A stretch of DNA of 64,000 nt, from positions 4,836,001 to 4,900,000 of the forward strand of contig JALGAS010000005.1 in assembly GCA_023078685.1 (NCBI GenBank), read 5' to 3'. Source of the DNA: Neopestalotiopsis rosae. Taxonomy: Eukaryota; Ascomycota; Sordariomycetes; Amphisphaeriales; Sporocadaceae. A program made the position numbers and the translations under genes. A model generated the notes under the pieces. It saw only the letters and a list, made by a program, of their open reading frames with translations, did not search any database and had not been told where the DNA came from. Positions 10,494 through 20,480 of this stretch are shown piece by piece; the first letter of the stretch is position 1, and each line of letters opens with the position of its first letter.

Positions 10494-11650
10494 ATGGGGC
10501 CGCCCGCTTGTGGGATAACCCCGGAACAAGAGGCTAGCAAGGCCCAGTTCCTCCGCCGCCAGTTTTCCAGCGCTCCACCGGCTCTACTGAGGCACGATGC
10601 CGATCTGAGCGGAAAGACTGCCATCTTGACCGGAGCTAATGGTGGCATCGGCATCGAATGCTCACGCCAACTGCTTGATCTCGGTCTCAGCAAGCTCATT
10701 CTCGCTGTGCGCGACGAAGCCAAGGGCGAAATCGCCCGCAAAAGTTTGACACCTCTGCTTCAGTCTGGTCAAAGCATCGAGGTTTGGCAGCTGGACTACG
10801 CATCTTATGATAGCGTTATAGCTTTTGCGCAGCGAGCCGAAGGCCTCACCCCTCCGCTTGATATTGCTATTCTCAACGCTGGTGTCAATCGCGCAAACTT
10901 CAATCTCAACCCAACAACGGGTCACGAAGAGGATCTGCAAACCAACTATCTTTCAACTGTCTTACTGATTTTCCTCCTTCTCCGCGGATTCAGAAAGGCA
11001 TCATCATCTTCTCCCAGCCGCATAGTCGTCGTATCATCGGACCAAGCTGCGTGGGCCAGATTTGATGAGAAAGACAAGGTGCCGTTGCTACCAGCATTTG
11101 ACGACAAAGATGCCACATGGTATCCAATCGATCGGTATGCCACGACCAAGCTTTTGTGCCAGTTGTTCGTGACCGAAGTAGCCAAACGTACGCCATCGTC
11201 CCTCGCTGTCATCACTTGCGCCAATCCAGGACTTTGTTACGGCTCGCAAATCGGCAGCGAGCTAGGTTTTTTTGCGGCAGTCTTCATACGGCTAGTAGGT
11301 CATTCGACTGCCACTGGCGCGCGTAGTATCATATATGCTGCCGCTAAGCCCGACGAAAACTTACATGGTCAATATATTGAAGATGCGACGATCAGACCGT
11401 AAGCCTTTTTCTTTTTCTTTCTTTTTTGTGTAGAGGATACAATGTTTCGTATCCTTTGTCGCGATCACCGATAACTCGTTCGCCTCGCGGTTGACATTGA
11501 AGCTGATTCAATTGAGTACACTTTAGAATGGCGCCATTGGTGTATTCCAAGGAAGCAGAAACGATCGCTCGGCGATTGTGGGAGGAGACTCTGCAAGAGC
11601 TTTCTTTCGCAGGAGTCAAGGACGTGGTAGACAGCCTGACCTCTCTTTGA
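10494..11650 (+). CDS. Short-chain dehydrogenase/reductase
   Basis: Model join(10494..11398, 11527..11650) gives 342 residues. The ATG at 10494 has a good context (CAAACATGG). The cofactor motif TGANGGIG is near residues 46-53, NAG follows, SS lies before the catalytic region, and YATTK supplies the YxxxK pair. The second exon (MAPLVYSKEAE through RLWEETLQEL) is the usual C-terminal helix of this SDR group, and it restores the family's length. The fragment up to 11,402 alone would end prematurely in the intron. The enzyme is probably NADP-dependent and cytosolic. It is divergent to the P450 and may act in the same pathway. Substrate unknown. Confidence 0.87.
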
Positions 11651-11877
11651 GAACAAGCCTAGCACCAGTCGACTTACACTTGTTCGCTCAGTGACAAGTA
11701 GAATGAAAGCATTACAGTAAGTCAGATACATCAGTGATCACTGTGCGAGAAGCTGGGAATACATATGTACTTGAAATTTCATGCAATTGATTCTCTCGTT
11801 TACTGTGCCTCTGATATGGTAGCCATGGCTCTTCTTTCATATCTTCCTTCTCGTTGACTTAAGTGAGAATGCGTCTC

Positions 11878-12996
11878 TCAAGCTTCAATACCATCGTGGA
11901 GTTCTCGAGTATTTTGTCCCTTGTGTTGCTTTTTCCAATCCTTTTTGTAGTCCCCGAAGGCTCTCCACCACTTTGTGTTCGCTTTGCGAGGCAATAGTCC
12001 CCAGTCAGCTAGGAGATCTTCCTCCACGTCGTCACATTCAAGCTTGATATAAGCCCACATTCTCTTATCTGGTCGTGGGATATCATCTGCGATCTGCTTG
12101 GCCGAGATATGGTCGGTGATGCAGCACTCATCACAACCGAGACCTTTGACCGTAGCCCAAGTACTCAGAATAAGGAGAGAAACCGCATAGATTTGACAAA
12201 TAAACTCGGCTTGGCCCAAAGAAAGAGCGTGGATACCAAAGATAAACCAGCCAAATGCTTTGGTATAGGCGTACAGGTGTGGCCGTTGGATCCTGAGACT
12301 CTTCGTAAAGCCTTCGAGGACAAGTCCCCGGGGTGCGTACATTGTGACCATCCTGCCATCGGCCAGTGATATTAATAGTTTGACTTTTTCGGTATCACCG
12401 TGAATGCTGTGGCTCCCACTTCGTCCATAACACTCGTCAAGAACAGCCCTATCTAAGGCGTTGACATTTTCTTGAACCAAGCGACAACGAACGACGACCG
12501 ACATTGCCATCGATACGGCAGTGACCAAACCCCACCAGTCGCCCATTGAGATGGCCATCACGAAGCTTCCTCCGATAGCGAGAGAGCCAATAATGGCTGC
12601 AAGCAAGTTCCGCCATATCTTCGTGCCACCAAGCTTATTCTTTTGAGTCTTCTCAGGGGTTACCGACCATTCATAGATGGTCGTGCTCATTTTCAACTCT
12701 TGGGAACTCAACCAGCGAGTAAGCCAGGCCGAGAGACTTGTGGTGGTGATAGCATCGGAGACATTGTAGAGATGGAATCCCGAAGTCATGGTCGTGAACT
12801 GATCGTTTGCCACGACAGATGCTCCTGAAAGCGGAAGGTATTTCGTGTATCGACTTTGCACTAATCTTCCAACACTCTTGTTAACTTCGTCAGCCCCAAT
12901 CAGGGTCACAAGCCCAAGAGCATCGATACGGAAAGGAGCCCGGTGGGAAAGGTATGAGAAAAGCATCTTTGGATGAAAAGGGCTGAAGGAATCCAT
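11878..12996 (-). CDS. Multi-pass membrane protein of unknown function (paralogue of the gene at 1-1143)
   Basis: Intronless frame of 372 residues from the ATG at 12,996. A second ATG at 12,966 aligns best with the start of the paralogue. The shared core reads PFR.DALGLVTLIGADEV, then LYNVSD and WLTRWL. Hydrophobic pairs lie around residues 137-180 and 245-290, with a charged C-terminus of about 80 residues. No enzyme or transporter motif is visible, so function is unknown; relatives with this layout are annotated only as hypothetical membrane proteins in fungi, as far as I recall. The two copies lie in opposite orientation about 11 kb apart. Confidence 0.78.
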   Translation of the reverse strand: MDSFSPFHPKMLFSYLSHRAPFRIDALGLVTLIGADEVNKSVGRLVQSRYTKYLPLSGASVVANDQFTTMTSGFHLYNVSDAITTTSLSAWLTRWLSSQELKMSTTIYEWSVTPEKTQKNKLGGTKIWRNLLAAIIGSLAIGGSFVMAISMGDWWGLVTAVSMAMSVVVRCRLVQENVNALDRAVLDECYGRSGSHSIHGDTEKVKLLISLADGRMVTMYAPRGLVLEGFTKSLRIQRPHLYAYTKAFGWFIFGIHALSLGQAEFICQIYAVSLLILSTWATVKGLGCDECCITDHISAKQIADDIPRPDKRMWAYIKLECDDVEEDLLADWGLLPRKANTKWWRAFGDYKKDWKKQHKGQNTRELHDGIEA

Positions 12997-13767
12997 TTGG
13001 AATAACAGTACACGATACGGAGGGTTGCATAGACAATATAGAGAGGGAAATGCTGGTTCTCGATACAATCAGTATCCAAATGAAGGAAGTCAAATCGCAT
13101 GTGTTAAATCGTCGGGCGACATAAACCTTCCCTCTTTTGTGTCACCGAGGAGCTCCCACAGTCGCCCTGATGCTCAGCCACACGGTGGCGAAAGATCGTT
13201 GGTCACGTTGGCCAGTTCAATGTGTGGTCGCATTGTGGGGTGTCCATTCTCGTGCGGCATGACTACCTACATACTTGTCGCGGAGAATGCACTGTGAAAA
13301 CTACCTACCCCATACCAGCCCTTCCATCACTACAAATACGAAGAACGGCTACTTCGAAGATTCGTCTCGATCGTTGACTGCTCCTCGCCTTCACTCTTTT
13401 GGTGTTTTACATCCTCGACCACACCGAAGTGATTTATCACACCACACAGTCTGGTTTTGCAATACCCCTCTATCGTCTGGATCGTCCTGACATAGCTTGA
13501 TTGAGGCCAAAGCCTTCTTTGAGAGTTTATCTGAACTAGGCTGCATGGTGCCCTGGGCGTCAAAACAATTGGCTCTGATCAAATGCACTTCCCAGGGTGG
13601 TAAAATACCGATCCTATAGCAACAATTCTAGGGTTACCATCTAAAAACATCTAGCACGAGGGATCTTGTTTGGAGGGTTCATAAATTCAGAACCGTCCAT
13701 CGAAGTGTACATCACTGACAATAACAGACTTGATTTGCAAATGAGGTAACATCATATATTGGGTCAT
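12997..13767. other. Intergenic region without supported genes
   Basis: Upstream region of the membrane-protein gene. Short frames only, none with recognisable content. Confidence 0.6.
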
Positions 13768-14390
13768 TTACACGTCCTTGATACTGTCTCCAATCGCCGC
13801 CGTCCGCCGACAAAGTACCAACATTGGCCCGTCATGCATCGCAGATGCAACATCGTACAACTGATATCCGCTCTCTCATGCGCCCTTCTCCGATTCCAGG
13901 ACTACCACCACCCAGTTTCGTGACATCGCCCAGAGCGACGTCAAAGTCAAAGAACCAGAGAACAGTGGCAAGTACCAAGCTATACTGCGCATATGCCATA
14001 ACCTTGCCAGCGCAGCCGCGTGCGCCGATGGAAAAGGGAATTAATGCATTTTGCATGATCTTTCTCTCGCCCGCTGACAGCTTCGCATTTTCAAGCCAGC
14101 GCTCGAGATTGAACGCGAATGAGTTGGGAAAGTACTTCTCGTTGTGGTGGATGGAATATGTGTTGACCCCGACTTGGACCCCCGAGGGAATCACGCGTCC
14201 GTCTATTACGACAGGGGTATATTGTTCTCATCTTCCGGAAATATCTCTCGTTCCTGCGGCAGGTGGTGACATTCGTAGCGTTTCGTCGATTGTCGCCCGG
14301 AGATACTTGCAGCGGAAAAACTTGTGGCCAATCTGTATATCGTCTCCAGAATCAAAACATGAGAGGACACAAAGGGCCATTTTATCTGAT
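13768..14390 (-). pseudogene. Cytochrome P450 relic, C-terminal third with several frameshifts
   Basis: Reading down the minus strand from about 14,385: a KYLRATIDETLRMSPP block (ExxR region), then IDGRVIPSGV, NLERW, the haem loop FSIGARGCAG and FFDFDVAL. The tail then matches YQLYDVASAMHDGPM in another frame, ending at a stop at 13,768-13,770. At least three frame changes are needed (near 14,235-14,250, near 14,215 and near 13,855). Everything N-terminal to the K-helix region is absent, and the relic stops where a dispersed repeat begins at 14,391. It resembles the intact P450 at 8.1-9.9 kb in the ExxR and haem regions but is clearly a different subfamily member. Confidence 0.8.
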
Positions 14391-14540
14391 GCTACCCCGG
14401 TGTAGTATGTTGCCGGATTGGCCTAGCCCGGAGTCGCGCAGATACCAATATGCGAGCACTTAGCTCTCTTACCTAGCGGTGGACTATCACCTGCAGGATA
14501 TACCTCCACTCAGTGACCGGAGAGCCTACCCTCGGAGACC
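14391..14540 (+). repeat. Dispersed repeat, copy A
   Basis: About 150 bp that aligns at roughly three quarters identity with 18,240-18,390 in the same orientation. Shared blocks include GCTACCCC at the left, GGATTGG, GCGAGCAC, TAGCGGTGGACT, and CTCGGAGAC at the right. It abuts the P450 relic on the left and a 16 T run (14,543-14,558) on the right. Its class is unknown; it may be part of an old transposon or LTR. Confidence 0.65.
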
Positions 14541-14746
14541 TATTTTTTTTTTTTTTTTCCCTGTTTGAATCCCAGGTATATAAAAATATATTTCATTTAC
14601 TTGGTAAGAATATCTCAAGGCCCAAATATTTACTAAGTTCGGACTGTCTTCAAAAGTATCCCTTAAATTAAATGAAAAAGAAAACGGGAAAAAAAAAGGG
14701 TGATGGAGCTATGAATAGGGTAACGAATGGATGGGACACGAGCTCT

Positions 14747-17315
14747 TTAAGTACAGGTTCCAAAATCCGACTGGCAGCCAGTTCCACAGTTATCACTGCT
14801 GCTGCCGCAGTAGCCCCACTGAGAGCAGCAGGATCCGAACTGAGAGCCGGCGCAAGTGTAAGCATTGTCCCCGCCGCAAGTACCGTCTGGGCTAACAGTA
14901 CCACCACCCTCATCACAGACGCCGAAGGCTGTCTGACACCCGCTTCCGCAGTAGGCCGAATCGGAGCCACAGTACCCGCTGGAGGAGCAGCAGTTGCCGA
15001 AAGCTGAGCCGGCGCACGTCATATCTCCTGCTGCAGTGCCGCACGTTCCGTCGGTACTGACGTTGGACGTTGCCGTTGGCGAGGACGTAGTTGCGGTGCT
15101 GGTGGCCGTAGTTGCAACGGACGTGGTCGTGGCGCCGGCGTCACCGTCCACACCGATACAGAGGTAGTAGTCAGGCCACAGTGCACTGCAATCGGAACCC
15201 AGTGATGGGTTCCACTCGTAAAGCTCGTCTAGGCTGATCCCATGATCATTGGCGATGGCCCAGCATCCGTCACCAGACACCACCTTGTAGAAACTGGTAC
15301 AATCCGATACCATGCCGCTCTGAGTAGGTGTGGGAGTCGCGACGCCCGTACTCGTGGTGGATGTGGCGCTTGTTGTTGTTGTCGTCGCCGTCTCAGAGTC
15401 GGTGCTGCCGTGGGGGTATGAGCCCTCCTCCGAGGTGGAGTAGCAATAATACGTCCCCTTGACGAAACCAGAACAATCTGCGCCTACAGAGGGGTTGCAT
15501 TCGTAGAACCAGGCAAAGGGCATGCGTAACAGGCTAAGGTGTGCATCGCAAGACAGCACCGCGGGAAACCACCTCGTACAGCCGCTGATCTCGCCGGCCG
15601 CACGTGGGGAGACCGGGACCGCGGTAGCCGCCGTTGCCGGGGTCGGACTGGCAAGGACGCGGCAATACGAGACACTCGGAGCCAGCGTACAGTCGTAGTC
15701 GTACGACTTGGTCGCCGCGCCCTCCTCATTCTGGTCCAAACTGGGGTTCCACAGAACGAACTGCTCATTGCTGAGCTCGTTTGATTGGGCCGCCTCCCAG
15801 CAGGTGTTTGGGGTGCTGAGAGAGTCGTTCCACCAAAAGTATTCCCAGCAGTCGTCGCGGGTGTTGTTAGCCAGCGGGATGACGACAGAGTCACCGCTCT
15901 CGACCCAGGGATCCACGTACTCGATCTCCGTGGTCTCCTGAGGCTCAAAGGTGTCATCTGGGGTCTCCTCAGCGTAGCCTGGGTAGTCTTCAATCTCGCC
16001 AACAGGCGCAACGCAGTATGAAGTGTCGGCCCACAATTTGGTGCAGTTCTGTTCGACCATTGGGTTAAGGAAGATGAAGTCGTCCAACGAAATGCCATAT
16101 TTGAGCTCGACTGTGCCGCAGTCTTCGCCAGCTTGTACTTCATGGTAAAGTCCACAATTTGTAGTAGTAGTTGGGGCAACGTTGGAGGGGACTTCAGCCG
16201 GCTCTGTGTATGTTGCGCTGTCCGTGTTGTTCACAAGACTGTACTCGCCAAGAGGGTTTGTCAAACACATAGTTTGGCCCACGAACAGGCCAATGTTGTT
16301 GCATAGACCGTTGATAAATGGATTCCAAGACCGGAGCGAAGCTTGACTGATGTCTTTCGCATCGCTTATACTGCGACAAGTGTCGCCGTCTTGGATCACG
16401 TAGACGGTGCATTGGTTCCTGATGCACAGAGTTCCAGAGGTCGGGAAGTCTGCCAGACTGTAATCCAGGCCGTTCGCAGTAATCAGATCATGCGTTGCTA
16501 CACCTTGAGAAACAGAAACACTCAAGTATGTATCTTCAGTCTGCACAACATATTGGCTGACACAGTCTGCCGTTGCCGTTGGCCTATTGTGGTCAGCTTC
16601 CGAATATTCTGATCAGTGGAAGTGTGTAACTCACGATGAGATGAGTAAAGGTTCAACCGTCATGGTTGCTGGAGGTCCGTCGTAGCCACAACTCGAACTC
16701 ATAGAAGCGTAGATGGATTGCATCTCCTCGGGAGCTGAGTCGATGGGTGACACAGCGTGGATGTAGGCAGTTTTGAGATAGCATTCATCACACTCTGGGT
16801 TCTCGGCTTCATTGACGCCGTCCTGGAACCACAGATTACAATACTCATCGCTAAAAACAAGAAAGGTGTTAAAACAATACAGATATGGCAGACTCTCCCG
16901 GCGAATCTCACCTTCGCTTCAAACATGTGAGATTATAACCGTATATGGCCTTGTCTGTGAGGTATGTCACAGGCCAAGTAGAGCCATCCGAGACGCTGTA
17001 ATATGTGACATCGGAGCCACAGCTCGATATGAGAGTGCTACGGTGCTCCTGAAGGCTATCGAAGCAAGTGCTAGTACAGAGTGCATCCAGGATGGTCTGG
17101 TCAAGATTTGGCCAGAGGTTCGCGTACAGTGATCCAATCGCCTGTTTACATGACACGTTTGCGTTGAATGCGTCCAGACACTCTTGAGAAGATCCAGGAA
17201 GCATTGAGCTATCGGCGTAGTTCAAAGGGTAATATGCATCTTGGGCTCGAGCTGGCACCCAACAGGCAAAGATATGAACAAGAATGCTTACAAGCCAGTG
17301 CTTTGTTGCTGCCAT
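14747..17315 (-). CDS. Secreted LysM and CBM18 (hevein-type) chitin-binding protein
   Basis: Model complement(14747..16583, 16635..16850, 16912..17315) gives 818 residues. It begins with a signal peptide (hydrophobic residues about 7-24, A-R-A-Q-D cleavage area). A cysteine-rich region of about 180 residues without LysM follows. About six LysM-like units come next, several degenerate; the clearest contain VYVIQDGDTC, YHEVQAGEDCGTV and FYKVVSGDGCWAI, each followed by WNP or NP and a closing cysteine. Ser/Thr-rich linkers separate units. Two CBM18 domains with eight cysteines each end the protein. Such proteins bind chitin fragments outside the cell, shielding hyphae or dampening host chitin sensing, or they act in mycoparasitism. 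Unlike many homologues, no GH18 chitinase gene is adjacent here. All introns are GT-AG, 51 and 61 nt. Confidence 0.9.
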
Positions 17316-18239
17316 GGAAAAACCTTGTCCACAACAATCCTTGCGGCCAAGTCGATACGGAAGAGAACAAGAATGGATTGAAGGAGAACGGATTCTGGTT
17401 CGTCGCTTTCGAGGCTGTATAATGGCGGGCTCGCGGAAAGTCTACTGTCGCGAAGTACGATCGAATAACTGGTCCCTCCGAGGCGGAGACACATGCCGTG
17501 GCCAAATCGGGAAATTTTGTTATAGTCAGGCTTTCTTAATTTCACCCTGTGTCGACTTGGCTGTTTTGTAAGTGCTCGCCCACCCAAGTATTGGGGCCGA
17601 GAATCATGAAGCAAATCAATATCGCATCAGATCATGACAATTCTTGCCTCGGCTCAGAGAACTCTACAAGCTGAGCTGAGGCTCTACCCGATTGCAGGCC
17701 ATCAGGGGTCGCAAATTAGCTCAACGAATAGAGTTTTTCGGCTAACGAAAAGGGCGGCCATACTATCCGCTAGACTAGACTGCGGAAGTCAGCGACTATA
17801 CAGTAGCTCTCTTGGCACAGGCACAGCTACCGCACTTAATGACTTTCAGGTGGGTATGTCGGAGAAGACGATTTCAGGGTCTTCAACCGCAGAAAGTAGC
17901 GAGCATGGTATCACGCCTTGGAGCTGAGTGACCGTGCCGTATTGGAGTTGGACCAAAGGGCCAGAATGGATTAATATCCCCTAGAGATCGTACCCTTTAG
18001 GAAATGTAGAGTCACCATGGCAGGAAACGAAATTAGAGCCAAGCTTTTTTGGTGTAGAATCCCATTGTGCAACTAGAATAGCTATGGGGCTTCGTACACT
18101 AAGCGATAGCCCGTATGAGCCACAGCAGAGTCGATGGAAATAGTATGCAACAACGAATGCGCCCACGCATGTTGAAAATAAGGCCGTGATGTAAGCTATT
18201 ATTGTCAGAAAGGGTTTTCAGAAGTCCATTCTTGGTAAC
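17316..18239. other. Intergenic region left of repeat copy B
   Basis: Contains the promoter region of the LysM gene. No supported gene. Confidence 0.6.
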
Positions 18240-18390
18240 GCTACCCCAGTATGGTGTATTGCTGGATTGGACCACATAGGGCACGCGCGATACTAATGGC
18301 GAGCACCGTATTCTCTTGCGTAGCGGTGGACTTTCAAGCGAAGGCAGAATTGTCTCCACTGAGCAACTGGAGAGGCTGTACTCGGAGACG
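18240..18390 (+). repeat. Dispersed repeat, copy B
   Basis: Second copy of the element at 14,391-14,540, same orientation, with a few small indels. The flanks on both sides are unrelated between the copies apart from a short GACCTAT downstream, so the boundaries are reasonably sharp. Confidence 0.65.
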
Positions 18391-18769
18391 ACGGACCCTG
18401 ACCTATCTGCAAAGAGTGAATGTTCTCAGCTCGGAGTCTTTCAGGATTCAAATTTGATGCTAATTTTTTCTTGAGCAAAACTGTACCATGCATGGGCCAT
18501 GTTGCGTTCGCAACATGTGTTTCCTGCTAAATATGCAAAATAACGGTTGGTACTCAAGAACTCCAAATGGCCAAAGCGAAGCCGGAAGTGCCCCGGCTCA
18601 TCTCAATTTATCTAGGAGTCAACAAGCATCAAAATGTCAACCATGAAGGAAGAGAAGGATTTGCCTGAGCCGCAACTTCATTTGTTAAGTTCTACCTCAA
18701 AATTCTGCCGGAAATCTAGCATTTTCGTTTTTCATTTATGAATTTATCGGTCGCGATCTCTTCCCAGGT

Positions 18770-19838
18770 TCATATAATTAATCCGGTGGCATCTAATCCT
18801 TGGAGTTCGTCCCCGTTGATAATGGACCAGCCTTGCTCTTTTACTAAGGCGATAACATCCCTTTTCACCTCTTCGGCACTGTTGTATTCCCAACTCCAGC
18901 ACTTTCGTATCATGACTCCCATAAATTTCGTCTCTATCACCGGCCAGGCTTTCCACGAAATCAGCAAGGCAAGCTGATTACGATCGAGACCCATATGCGC
19001 TTCCGGGAAATACGAAGTCATCAACCGGAAAACCATGCAAGCCCACTGGAACAAGTCAGACTGGCGGGTCGGAGACGGACGACCGCGGCCCTGCGCAGGT
19101 CCAAAGCCCCTCTCGCTGAAAGTGCAGCCGCCGTAAAACTCGGCCTCGTAATACCGGCTGCCGCGGTCATGGCGACGGTAGCCCGCAAAGGGGAAGCCGA
19201 CGACGGACAGCGACAGCGATGGTGGTGCGGACAGCCAGCACAGATCCTCGCTAAAATCGCCGCAAACGACGTCGTGCGAGTGCATAAAGTCCAGGGCTGA
19301 GAGGGCGTGGAGCGCCCACTGGTACACGAAAGGTCGCCAGCGATCTACGACTCGGCATGCGACAGACTGTATCAAGGCCTGGGAATATAGCTCTAGTTTG
19401 TGCTCTTCTAGGAACTGCCTGAGCGGTGGACCGGACGGCCTTACTAGTACCGGAAATCCTGTCCAAGCATCTGGTCGAATAAACCTGGAAGACGAAGTTA
19501 GTTACATGCGCTCTTGCACAGGTATTCACTTTGGAAATGAAATAAACCTACGGAACCAGTCGGGGATGGGCCGCATCGATCTGCTTGTAAATCAAGCACG
19601 TTTTCCAGCAGAGCATAGATGAATAGCTATCACGCCACAACGCGTCCATCGAGTCATCTTCTTCGCGGCAATACTCTTCGGGACACATAATAATCGAGTC
19701 CGCGTCGAGTTTCGACACGTAGACAGGACCCAGATCGACGTGCAGCGGGCCGCCTGGCGCCTCACTGACGCGGTGAGGCCGCGGCTCTGCGGGCGGCGGG
19801 TCTGGGTCGTCGGCGATGGCTTGTACGGTCCGCGCCAT
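18770..19838 (-). CDS. Degenerate protein-kinase-like protein (probable pseudokinase)
   Basis: Model complement(18770..19484, 19552..19838) gives 333 residues, with a 67 nt GT-AG intron. An N-lobe-like part reads YKQIDAAHPRLVPF, as in fungal kinase-like proteins. The C-lobe part has ALSALDFMHSHDV followed by VCGDFSEDLCWL where an active kinase has HxDLKxxN. Thus the Asp may remain but the Lys and Asn positions are lost. A VVGFPFAG stretch stands near the DFG position. The PTRQSDLFQWACMVFRLMT block corresponds to the conserved Asp-containing F-helix. I infer a pseudokinase acting in signalling or as a decoy. It lies upstream of, and in the same orientation as, the DUF7580-like gene, whose C-terminal domain also looks kinase-like. 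Confidence 0.68.
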
Positions 19839-20480
19839 TGCACTGGGCTGATTTGAGAGCAACGCGCAGTGAGATTTGGACCTTGTGCTGTGTTCTGTCA
19901 CGAGTCCTCGATATTGGCATCAAGGCATCGACCGGAAAGGGTACCATATATATATGATTGTAAACAAAATCTGAAAAATCTAGATTTCCGAAACTACGGA
20001 GATCGGTCCCAAAAGTTTTAGGCAGCTGCACTACCAAGCGTTGCCGCCAAGCCATACTTGCAACTGTGTAGGAAACTAGCCAGCTGAGGGCCTGCTGCTA
20101 TTCCAGAAGAAGCACTATTCCCGCTAATTCAGAGGTTTATACACTCGGTTTTGTTGACATGCCACTGGAGACTCCATCTATTCAAAAGGTTCTCATTCCT
20201 AGTCGTTTTGCGAGATTATTGGTCCCTGGCCGGCCGCGTATCGTCATACTACCCAGATAACTAGCCACTGAGTTGGTGTGCCTGGCATGATGTCGCTTGA
20301 CCTGGAGGGCTTTTATCCATTGGGGCTGAATCTAAGCTCAAAGTGCACATAAACGAATCCTGTGCTTCTAATCGTCCTACCGAAACAAAGGCGCCCATGA
20401 ATATCACCGACTCTACATGGGCCAATGGAATACAGCTTCTATTAGGCTCGTATAAGGCTACAATCGCCTTGCCTCTCGGG
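19839..20480. other. Intergenic region without supported genes
   Basis: Between the kinase-like gene and the DUF7580-like gene. I see no repeat or RNA signal. Confidence 0.55.

Noticed and set aside
14400..14460. Apparent P450 continuation reading AYWYLRDSG upstream of the relic
   Set aside because: This sequence belongs to repeat copy A, and the aligned copy B has no P450 context, so the resemblance is by chance.
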